DNA of 7,199 nucleotides from Oscillospiraceae bacterium (GTDB lineage: Bacteria > Bacillota > Clostridia > Oscillospirales > Oscillospiraceae). The stretch lies in NCBI GenBank assembly GCA_031266955.1, contig JAISAA010000352.1, forward strand, positions 1 through 7,199. Direction: 5' to 3'. A program made the translations under genes and the position numbers. Shown in pieces: positions 1 to 5,009 of this stretch. How positions within the stretch are numbered: the stretch's first letter is position 1; each line of letters begins with the position of its first letter. The notes under the pieces are model-generated. The model was not told the DNA's origin. It ran no database searches and saw only the letters and a list, made by a program, of their open reading frames with translations.

Positions 1-681
1 GCGGAGCAGTCGGAGATTTTGTCCGCGCTGCACGGGCTTTCGTCGGTCAAAACCGCTGAGACAGGTCAGGTCTTGAAAAAGCTGTCCGCCGTATTCAATA
101 AAAGCGCGGTCAACTGGCTTGAGGTCGATTTTTCCGGCTGGGGCTTTGAAAACGGCGCGGTTTTTCATGACCTCAAGCGGGCGATTTTGGAGCACCGGGT
201 CGTTGAGTTCGATTACTACAGCACTCACGGCGAGAAAACTTGCCGCCGCGCCGAGCCGCTTCAACTGTGGTTTAAGAGCCGCGCCTGGTATGCCAAGTGT
301 TTTTGTCTGACAGGGCGGGACGTACGGTTATTCAAGCTGACCCGGGTGAAAAAACTGACCGTGACGGAGGAGCGTTTCGCGGAACGCGATCTACTGTCCG
401 CGCCGCCGAACGACAGCCCCGCCGGACACACGAAACAAGACGTAACGCTGCGCCTGAAAATCGCGCCCGAGATGGCGTACCGCGTATATGACGAGTTTGA
501 CGAAAACCAGATCAAAAAACAGCCCGGCGGCGGCTATGAGGTCACGGTCACCTGGCCGGAGGACGATTGGGTCTACGGAACGATACTCTCATACGGCGAA
601 TACATAGAGGTTTTGGAGCCGCCGCACATCAGGGAGCTCGTCCGCGGCAAGGCCGAAAAGATTTCGGAAAAATATTTATAA
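1..681 (+). CDS. WYL-domain transcriptional regulator (YafY-like), 5'-truncated by window
   Basis: C-terminal 226 residues of a WYL-domain regulator. The frame is open to base 1, so the N-terminal winged helix-turn-helix lies outside the window and the true start is not visible. The first residues resemble the linker after the HTH in YafY/DeoR-like proteins. The WYL domain spans about residues 58-125 and carries the family core at W96-Y97-A98 (WYA rather than WYL). A C-terminal WCX-type extension follows at about 145-223 (VTLRLKIAPEMAYRVYDEF... DDWVYGTILSYGEYIEVLEP). WYL proteins usually bind DNA with the N-terminal HTH and sense a ligand, sometimes a nucleic acid or nucleotide, with the WYL domain. 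The target cannot be told from this fragment. A TAA ends the gene 66 bases before the acetyltransferase, on the same strand, so the two may be cotranscribed. Confidence 0.88.
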   Translation, partial: AEQSEILSALHGLSSVKTAETGQVLKKLSAVFNKSAVNWLEVDFSGWGFENGAVFHDLKRAILEHRVVEFDYYSTHGEKTCRRAEPLQLWFKSRAWYAKCFCLTGRDVRLFKLTRVKKLTVTEERFAERDLLSAPPNDSPAGHTKQDVTLRLKIAPEMAYRVYDEFDENQIKKQPGGGYEVTVTWPEDDWVYGTILSYGEYIEVLEPPHIRELVRGKAEKISEKYL

Positions 682-736
682 TATGACGCACTGTTGTCGG
701 GTTTTGCGCGGTATGATGCAGACAAGCTATATTTTC

Positions 737-741
737 GGAGG
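737..741 (+). promoter_or_regulatory. Ribosome binding site fixing the acetyltransferase start
   Basis: GGAGG lies 6 bases before the ATG at 748. An earlier in-frame non-ATG start at 694 has no comparable site and would add 18 residues (SGFARYDADKLYFRRFV) unlike a GNAT N-terminus, so 748 is preferred. Confidence 0.8.
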
Positions 742-747
742 TTTGTA

Positions 748-1224
748 ATGATACAAATTAAGGAAATCGGGATATCAGATTATCCGATATTGGAGGAATT
801 TTCGTATTGGGCGATTTTTACTCCGCCCGGCTTTGACTTGCCGGAAAGAAGCGTTATTTTTCACCCGACTTTATTCATATATATTGAGAATTTCGGAAAC
901 GAAAATGATTGCGGAGTATTTGCGGAAGATGACGGAAAAGCGGTTGGGGCGGCGTGGACAAGGATCGTTCCCGCGTTTGGGCATATCGATGATAACACGC
1001 CTGAGCTTGTAATATCTGTTTTACCGGAATGTCGGAATCAAGGCGTCGGAACTATGTTGATGGAAAGGCTATTTGAACTTTTATCTCAGCGAGGATACGA
1101 GCAAACATCGCTTGCTGTCCAAAAAGAGAATCCCGCCTTGAATTTTTATCTTCGCCTGGGATATAAAATAATAGGTGAGAAACCCGAAGAATATTTAATG
1201 CTCAAAAAATTAACCGATAGCTAA
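748..1224 (+). CDS. GNAT family N-acetyltransferase
   Basis: A 158-residue protein of normal length for a single-domain GNAT acetyltransferase, which moves an acetyl group from acetyl-CoA to an amine. Motif A is clear: strand ELVISVLPE (about 86-94) followed by the pyrophosphate-binding loop R96-N-Q-G-V-G101. Motif B follows as NPALNFYLRLGY (118-129), ending in the common 'LGY' and then an IIGE strand. The N-terminus (IKEIGISDYPILEEF) is also typical. There is no signal peptide, so it is cytoplasmic. The substrate cannot be predicted. The start is set by GGAGG at 737-741. The gene is visibly more AT-rich than the xyl genes and the surface gene, which suggests a different origin. A further well-placed RBS and ATG follow 14 bases after its stop (see 1239). 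Confidence 0.9.
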   Translation: MIQIKEIGISDYPILEEFSYWAIFTPPGFDLPERSVIFHPTLFIYIENFGNENDCGVFAEDDGKAVGAAWTRIVPAFGHIDDNTPELVISVLPECRNQGVGTMLMERLFELLSQRGYEQTSLAVQKENPALNFYLRLGYKIIGEKPEEYLMLKKLTDS

Positions 1225-1238
1225 TTAGGAGTCAAGCA

Positions 1239-1265
1239 ATGAATATTGAGATCCGCACATTGTAA
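1239..1265 (+). pseudogene. Truncated gene start (8 codons plus stop) next to inverted repeats
   Basis: AGGAG at 1227-1231 is 7 bases before ATG 1239. The frame reads MNIEIRTL and stops at TAA 1263-1265. This peptide resembles the opening of many GNAT or related small proteins, and it sits in ideal operon spacing after the acetyltransferase. No continuation was recognised downstream, where inverted-repeat sequence begins. I infer that a second gene was cut off by insertion or deletion. It could instead be a chance mini-ORF or a translated leader. Confidence 0.35.
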
Positions 1266-1282
1266 TGCCAAATGTAGTACTG

Positions 1283-1373
1283 CGAAATATCTAAAACTTG
1301 TCGTAAAAAGACATAGATTCAATGCATCGCAACGAAAAAGAGCGGCATTTTCCGACAACTTTTAGACGTTTCG
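1283..1373. repeat. Imperfect 26-bp inverted repeat with 39-bp centre
   Basis: The left arm 1283-1308 and the right arm 1348-1373 are inverted copies matching at 22 of 26 positions, with core TCTAAAA-TTGTCG-AAAA. The 39-base centre (1309-1347) contains ATGCAT and an A/G-rich run. As RNA this would form one long hairpin. There is no T-run typical of an intrinsic terminator. It directly abuts the next repeat (1379-1471). With that repeat it fills the 308 bases between the acetyltransferase stop and the ATG at 1533, where I see no convincing full-length gene. It may be a decayed MITE or a structured intergenic repeat. Confidence 0.7.
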
Positions 1374-1378
1374 GCGTA

Positions 1379-1471
1379 GTAGGGGCGTGATTTATCGCGC
1401 CCTTTGCGCGTCGCATATATCCGATTCGGATGCGTCTTACTAGGGCAGGGCGCGATAAATCGCGCCCCTAC
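1379..1471. repeat. MITE/REP-like element with 25-bp terminal inverted repeats
   Basis: The left arm 1379-1403 begins GTAGGGGCG. The right arm 1447-1471 is its inverted copy with one mismatch (T1388). Each arm is also self-complementary: GGGCGCGAT-AA-ATCGCGCCC at 1448-1467, and the same with a G-T wobble at 1383-1402. The element can therefore fold as one long hairpin or two short ones. The centre holds ATCCGA-T-TCGGAT. No target-site duplication is obvious and no transposase is encoded. GC-rich hairpin elements of this layout are typical of non-autonomous, dispersed repeats. Only one copy lies in this window, so dispersal is inferred. Confidence 0.75.
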
Positions 1472-1532
1472 AGGATACCGGTATTTATCGGTCTAACCTT
1501 TTGAAAATTATAAAGATGGAGGACAGTAGTAA

Positions 1533-1622
1533 ATGATATTTTCTCCCTTTGCCGTCTGTCTGCTTTGCTTTTCCCTCTTTTGCTCCTTAATCTTTTTTGC
1601 TTTTTCTCATTTTTGTGCTTGA
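1533..1622 (+). CDS. Possible 29-residue hydrophobic small peptide
   Basis: ATG at 1533 follows GGAGGA (1518-1523) with a 9-base gap, a very good ribosome binding site. The frame reads MIFSPFAVCLLCFSLFCSLI then FFAFSHFCA and stops at TGA 1620-1622. The product is almost entirely Phe, Leu, Cys, Ser and Ala, with four Cys and no acidic residues, and would span a membrane once. Small hydrophobic peptides of this kind include type I toxin-like peptides, but no homology is recognised. It ends 4 bases from the end of the AbrB-like gene on the opposite strand. The coding stretch is a strong pyrimidine run, which by itself yields Phe, Ser and Leu codons, so chance is a real alternative. No clear promoter was found. 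Confidence 0.3.
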   Translation: MIFSPFAVCLLCFSLFCSLIFFAFSHFCA

Positions 1623-1626
1623 CTTT

Positions 1627-1899
1627 TTATTTGCAGACTCTCATCTCCATGATCATATCGACCACATCGTCGTCTGAAAAAAGCCCGGCCTTCTCCGCTT
1701 CTCCATCCATTTCCTTTTGGAGCCGCTTCATAGCGTAATCCATCGAATTTATCAAAACGACATGGTCTCCCTCGCAAATCAGCGTAACCCTGTCCCCCGT
1801 GCCGACGCGGAGCGCGGAGCGGATATCCTTAGGCAGCGTGATTTGTCCCTTTGCCATCACCTTGGCGTTGTCAACGAAGTAATTATTAAGATTTTGCAT
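1627..1899 (-). CDS. AbrB/MazE/SpoVT family DNA-binding protein (antitoxin-like)
   Basis: A 90-residue protein with an N-terminal swapped-hairpin AbrB domain at about 12-52. Its hallmark is AKGQITLPKDIR (16-27), then the VGTGDRVTLICEGDHVVLI strand pair. These domains dimerise and bind DNA, either as transition-state regulators or as antitoxins. The acidic C-terminal tail (DGEAEKAGLFSDDDVVDMIMEMR, in two parts: about 65-76 and 77-87) resembles the toxin-binding tails of antitoxins paired with PIN-domain RNases. No PIN or MazF-type toxin lies downstream, where the sequence becomes purine-rich and non-coding on this strand. It is therefore an orphan here. The start is supported by GGAGG (1908-1912), 8 bases before the ATG, and by its own promoter at 1953-1981. 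It may repress its own transcription, as the family often does. Confidence 0.88.
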   Translation of the reverse strand: MQNLNNYFVDNAKVMAKGQITLPKDIRSALRVGTGDRVTLICEGDHVVLINSMDYAMKRLQKEMDGEAEKAGLFSDDDVVDMIMEMRVCK

Positions 1900-1952
1900 T
1901 TGAGAGACCTCCGGTTTCGTAATCTGGGATTATGCTAACTTTCCCTACTTGC

Positions 1953-1981
1953 ATAATACACAAGACAATGTGATATGTCAA
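1953..1981 (-). promoter_or_regulatory. Sigma-A promoter for the AbrB-like gene
   Basis: Read on the minus strand: TTGACA (1981-1976), a 17-base spacer, and TATTAT (1958-1953). This is a perfect -35 and a near-perfect -10. It predicts a start near 1946 and a leader of about 47 bases. It sits between the xylB stop and the AbrB-like gene, so that gene need not depend on xyl transcription. Confidence 0.75.
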
Positions 1982-2006
1982 TGCAGCCATAGTTCATAGC
2001 CTCAAA

Positions 2007-3506
2007 TCACATTCCCGCCAGCGCTTTGAAGTCATCGCGAAGGGACTCGTACAGGCGCCCGTACAGCGCGTGGTATCGCATATATTCGCGGCCCGCAGCG
2101 GCATTGGGCTGCTGCGCGGGGCTGCGGCGTATTATGGCGCCGGCCGCTTCCGGGACGTTGGCGTACGCGCCGGCGGCTACGGCGGCGAGCATGGCGGCGC
2201 CGAGCGCCGGACCTTCTGACGTCTGAACTGTCGATACGGGAGCCGCGAGGACGTCGGCGAGCATTTGCCGCCAGAACGGGCTCGCCCCGCCGCCGCCGCA
2301 CACCGTTATGCCGTCGAAGCGGACGCCCATATCCGCAATGATATCGCGGCAGTCGCGCAGGGAGAACGTCACGCCCTCCATCACGGCCCGCGCGAGCGCG
2401 CCGGCGCCGTGTGCGCCGGATAGCCCGACGAACGCGCCGCGGCAATCGGGGTCGAGGTGCGGAGAACGCTCTCCGTTGAGGTAAGGCAGCCAGATAAGCC
2501 TGTCGGCGCCGATGGGTACGGCTGACGCCAGCGCGTCGAGCTCGGGGTATGATTTATCCGGCGCGAAATTGTCGCGGAACCATTTGAGAGACATCCCCGC
2601 CGCCAGAGTAACGCCCATCACGTGCCACTCGCCCGGTACGGCGGCGCAGAATGTGTGTACTCGTCCGCAAGAATCAAGAGTCATGCGCGACGTGTGCGCG
2701 AACACGACGCCGGAAGATCCTATGGTCACAAACGCCTCGCCGTCGCGCGTGACGCCCGTGCCGACGGCGGCGGCGGCGTTGTCCCCCGCGCCCGCCACGA
2801 CGGGCGTGCCCACCGGGATGCCGGTGAGCGCCGACGCCTCGGCTGATACGGCGCCCGTTATCTCGCATGACTCAAATACCCGTCCGAGCAGCGCAGGGTC
2901 TATATCCAGCTTTTCGAGCGCCTCCGGCTCCCAATCGCGCCGCGCGACGTTGAATATGCCCGTGCCGGAGGCGTCGGAGACGTCCGTCGCGTGCTCGCCC
3001 GTCAGCTTGTAGCGGATATAGTCCTTGGGGAGCATCATTTTCGCCGTTTTTTCGTAGACGCGCGGCTCGTTTTTCCGCACCCACAGTATCTTAGGCGCGG
3101 TAAATCCTGTCAGCGCGGGGTTCGCCGTGAGCTCGATGAGCCGCGCCGCGCCGATCTTTTCCGTTATCTCGGCGCACTCGGCGGCCGTGCGCTGGTCGCA
3201 CCAGAGTATCGCAGGGCGCAGCACATTGCCGCCGCTGTTCAGGCAGACGAGCCCGTGCATCTGCCCCGTCAGCCCGACGGCGCGCAGCTCCGTCGCTCCG
3301 CCGTCCCGCAGCGCCTCGCGCGAGGCGGAGGCCACGGCCATAAACCACTGCTCCGGCGACTGCTCCGCCCAGCCATTTTTCGGCGCGGAGAGCGGATAGT
3401 CGGCGGACGCCGTCCGCAGTACGCTCCCGTCCTCCGCCATCAGCAGCGCCCGCGCGCCGGACGTGCCGACGTCTATCCCCAAATAGAGCCCTGATTTATC
3501 TGCCAT
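2007..3506 (-). CDS. xylB: Xylulokinase
   Basis: A 499-residue FGGY-family sugar kinase that phosphorylates D-xylulose with ATP to D-xylulose 5-phosphate in the cytoplasm, feeding the pentose phosphate pathway. Visible features: the N-terminal phosphate loop GIDVGTSGARA (10-20); the sugar-site QMHGLV (82-87), matching the MHG of known xylulokinases; FGGY signature 1 around TGFTAPKILW (133-142); the likely catalytic Asp D242 in AGAGDNAAAA; and the C-terminal ATP-site glycine run CGGGGASPFW (403-412). Length is close to characterised XylB proteins. The start lies 6 bases after the xylA stop. The only Shine-Dalgarno-like sequence (GGGTGA) overlaps that stop, so translation is probably coupled to xylA. 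No terminator hairpin with a T-run follows the stop. Confidence 0.95.
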   Translation of the reverse strand: MADKSGLYLGIDVGTSGARALLMAEDGSVLRTASADYPLSAPKNGWAEQSPEQWFMAVASASREALRDGGATELRAVGLTGQMHGLVCLNSGGNVLRPAILWCDQRTAAECAEITEKIGAARLIELTANPALTGFTAPKILWVRKNEPRVYEKTAKMMLPKDYIRYKLTGEHATDVSDASGTGIFNVARRDWEPEALEKLDIDPALLGRVFESCEITGAVSAEASALTGIPVGTPVVAGAGDNAAAAVGTGVTRDGEAFVTIGSSGVVFAHTSRMTLDSCGRVHTFCAAVPGEWHVMGVTLAAGMSLKWFRDNFAPDKSYPELDALASAVPIGADRLIWLPYLNGERSPHLDPDCRGAFVGLSGAHGAGALARAVMEGVTFSLRDCRDIIADMGVRFDGITVCGGGGASPFWRQMLADVLAAPVSTVQTSEGPALGAAMLAAVAAGAYANVPEAAGAIIRRSPAQQPNAAAGREYMRYHALYGRLYESLRDDFKALAGM

Positions 3507-3512
3507 ACCGCG

Positions 3513-4775
3513 TCACCCGAACAGTATCTCGTTGACGACGTTTTCTATATATTCCTGCCGCCCGCTGCCCGGGAGCGGCGGCTCGCCTTGCTTTGCCGCG
3601 TAATCGCTGAGTTCCTCGAGCGTGGCGTCGCCCGAGCGTATCCGCGCGCCTATGCCGGACGAATAGCCGGCGTAGCGCTCTTTTACAAAGGCGTCGATGC
3701 GCCCGTCCTCGATTATCGCGGCGGCTTTGATAAGCCCGAGCGCGAAAGCGTCCATGCTCAGGACAAAGGCCTGCTCCATATCCTGCGCGGTGTAGCTGGG
3801 GCGGCGCGTCTTCGCGTCGAAATTGAAGCCGCCCGTGAGCCCGCCGGCGCGTATCACCTCGTACATGCACTCCGTCGTGTCGTACACGTTGTACGCGAAT
3901 TCGTCCGTGTCCCAGCCGAGCAGCGTGTCGCCCGTGTTGGCGTCTATGCTGCCGAGCAGCCCCTCCGCCGCCGCCACGCGCAGCTCGTGCCGGAACGTGT
4001 GCCCGGCGAGCGTGGCGTGGTTCGCCTCGATATTCAGCTTGAAGTCGCCGTCGAGCCCGTAGCGGCGCAGGAAGCCGATGGCCGTGGCGGCGTCGAAGTC
4101 GTACTGGTGCTTGGCGGGCTCCATCGGCTTTGGCTCTATGTAGAAGTCGCCGCCGAAGCCCGCTTTTCGCCCGTAAGCGACGGCGGCGCGCATGAGCGCC
4201 GCTATATTTTCCAGCTCGAAGCGCATATCGGTGTTCCACAGCGTGTCGTACCCCTCGCGCCCGCCCCAGAACACGAAGCCGCGCCCCCCGAGCCTGACCG
4301 TGAGGTCGAGCGTCTTTTTCACGTTTGCCGCCGCGCGCGCGAACACGTCGGGGCTGTTCGAGCTGCCCGCGCCGTTCATAAACCGCGGGTGCTTCGTGAG
4401 GTTCGCCGTGCCCCACAGGCATTTTATGCCCGTCGCCCTTGATTTTTCGAGTATATATTCCGCAATTTCGTCGAGATTGTCATTCGTCTCCGCGAGATCG
4501 CGCCCCTCGGGCGCCAGATCCCGGTCGTGGAAGCAGTAATAGCCTATGCCGAGTTTTTGCATAAACTCAAAGCCCGCGTCGGCCTTCGCCCTCGCGTGCG
4601 CCATCGTGCCGAGCTCCGCCCCGAACGACTTGTCCGCCGTCGCCGCGCCGAACATATCCCCGCCCGCCGCGTCAAGCGCGTGCCACCAAGCTAACGCGAA
4701 CGGCAGCCACTCCGCCATTTTCTTGCCGTGTACGATCTTCTCCGGGTCGTAGTGCCTGAATTTGATGTTTGACAT
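3513..4775 (-). CDS. xylA: Xylose isomerase (class II, short N-terminus)
   Basis: A 420-residue metal-dependent isomerase converting D-xylose to D-xylulose. Active-site and metal residues are all present: H83 and D86 (CFHDRD), E214 and K216 (IEPKP), E250 and H253 (EANH), D278 (DANTGD), D289 and D291 (GWDTDEF), and D320 (NFDAK). The signature VFWGGREGY...NTDM is at 168-184. The GTANL/HPRFMNG block (122-135) places it in class II. Usual class II enzymes are about 435-445 residues. This one begins at the HYDPEKIVHGKKM segment and lacks about 18 residues seen before it in relatives. The short start is real: an in-frame TGA lies at 4784-4782, two codons upstream, and AGGAGTG (4783-4789) is 7 bases from the ATG. 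It is the first gene of the xylAB operon. Confidence 0.96.
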   Translation of the reverse strand: MSNIKFRHYDPEKIVHGKKMAEWLPFALAWWHALDAAGGDMFGAATADKSFGAELGTMAHARAKADAGFEFMQKLGIGYYCFHDRDLAPEGRDLAETNDNLDEIAEYILEKSRATGIKCLWGTANLTKHPRFMNGAGSSNSPDVFARAAANVKKTLDLTVRLGGRGFVFWGGREGYDTLWNTDMRFELENIAALMRAAVAYGRKAGFGGDFYIEPKPMEPAKHQYDFDAATAIGFLRRYGLDGDFKLNIEANHATLAGHTFRHELRVAAAEGLLGSIDANTGDTLLGWDTDEFAYNVYDTTECMYEVIRAGGLTGGFNFDAKTRRPSYTAQDMEQAFVLSMDAFALGLIKAAAIIEDGRIDAFVKERYAGYSSGIGARIRSGDATLEELSDYAAKQGEPPLPGSGRQEYIENVVNEILFG

Positions 4776-4809
4776 TAAGTATCACTCCTGCAATAAATTT
4801 TATTTCGTT

Positions 4810-4823
4810 TGAGAGCGCTGTGA
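4810..4823. promoter_or_regulatory. cre-like (CcpA/LacI-type) operator candidate
   Basis: TGAGAGCGCTGTGA is a 14-bp imperfect palindrome centred on AGCGCT. It differs from the catabolite-responsive element consensus TGWAANCGNTNWCA at two positions. It lies about 12-25 bases downstream of the predicted xylAB start point, where a bound repressor would block elongation. Carbon catabolite repression of xylose genes through CcpA is well established in Firmicutes. Its action here is inferred. Confidence 0.45.
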
Positions 4824-4841
4824 GCCTATCGCAATGTGTTC

Positions 4842-4870
4842 AGTATACACGTCGCGCGGCGCATTTGCAA
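4842..4870 (-). promoter_or_regulatory. Sigma-A promoter for xylAB
   Basis: Read on the minus strand: TTGCAA (4870-4865, 4 of 6 to consensus), a 17-base spacer, and TATACT (4847-4842, 5 of 6). It predicts a start near 4835 and a leader of about 60 bases. The moderate -35 suits a regulated promoter. The spacer carries CGCCGCGCG (see 4853-4936). Confidence 0.65.
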
Positions 4871-4936
4871 TTCAAACCGTCAAGTGTGCGTAATACGTTT
4901 ATTATAAAGCAATGTAAAGTATTGACACGCCGCGCG
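4853..4936. repeat. Paired 9-bp motif in the spacers of two divergent promoters
   Basis: CGCGCGGCG at 4853-4861 and its exact inverted copy CGCCGCGCG at 4928-4936, 75 bp centre to centre. Each copy lies between the -35 and -10 of one of the two divergent promoters. Each reads CGCCGCGCG in the direction of its own promoter, starting 3 bases (xyl) or 0 bases (surface gene) after the -35. This is the arrangement expected if one regulator controls both promoters. The motif is GC-only and the genome is GC-rich, so chance cannot be excluded, although the surrounding intergenic DNA is fairly AT-rich. Confidence 0.4.
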
Positions 4937-4950
4937 AAAAGGTGTAATAT
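4922..4950 (+). promoter_or_regulatory. Sigma-A promoter for the surface protein gene
   Basis: TTGACA (4922-4927), a 17-base spacer, and TAATAT (4945-4950): a perfect -35 and a 4 of 6 -10. The predicted start is near 4957, giving a leader of about 53 bases before the ATG at 5010. Confidence 0.7.
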
Positions 4951-5009
4951 GCATTTTAGTCGCAAAAGCCCACATTTTGTCTGAATAAGTAAACAAAGGA
5001 GTCCTCCAT

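Noticed and set aside
704..733. Possible promoter TTGCGC - 18 - TATATT before the acetyltransferase
   Set aside because: Its start point would fall inside the ribosome binding site at 737-741, leaving no usable leader.
694..747. Upstream extension of the acetyltransferase from a non-ATG start at 694
   Set aside because: It has no RBS, and the added residues do not resemble a GNAT N-terminus. The ATG at 748 has a GGAGG site.
1379..1471. Repeat considered as an intrinsic terminator or a CRISPR fragment
   Set aside because: There is no T-run after the stem, and there are only two inverted arms rather than regularly spaced direct repeats.
3588..4442. Long plus-strand open frame (284 codons) opposite xylA, and similar long frames opposite xylB
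   Set aside because: These are shadows of GC-rich coding sequence. The xylA and xylB frames hold all known catalytic motifs, while the opposite frames are Arg/Ala-rich with no recognisable domain or RBS.
4901..4920. TATAAT on the minus strand in the divergent region as a second xyl promoter
   Set aside because: No acceptable -35 lies 16-18 bases upstream. The TTGCAA/TATACT pair nearer to xylA is better.
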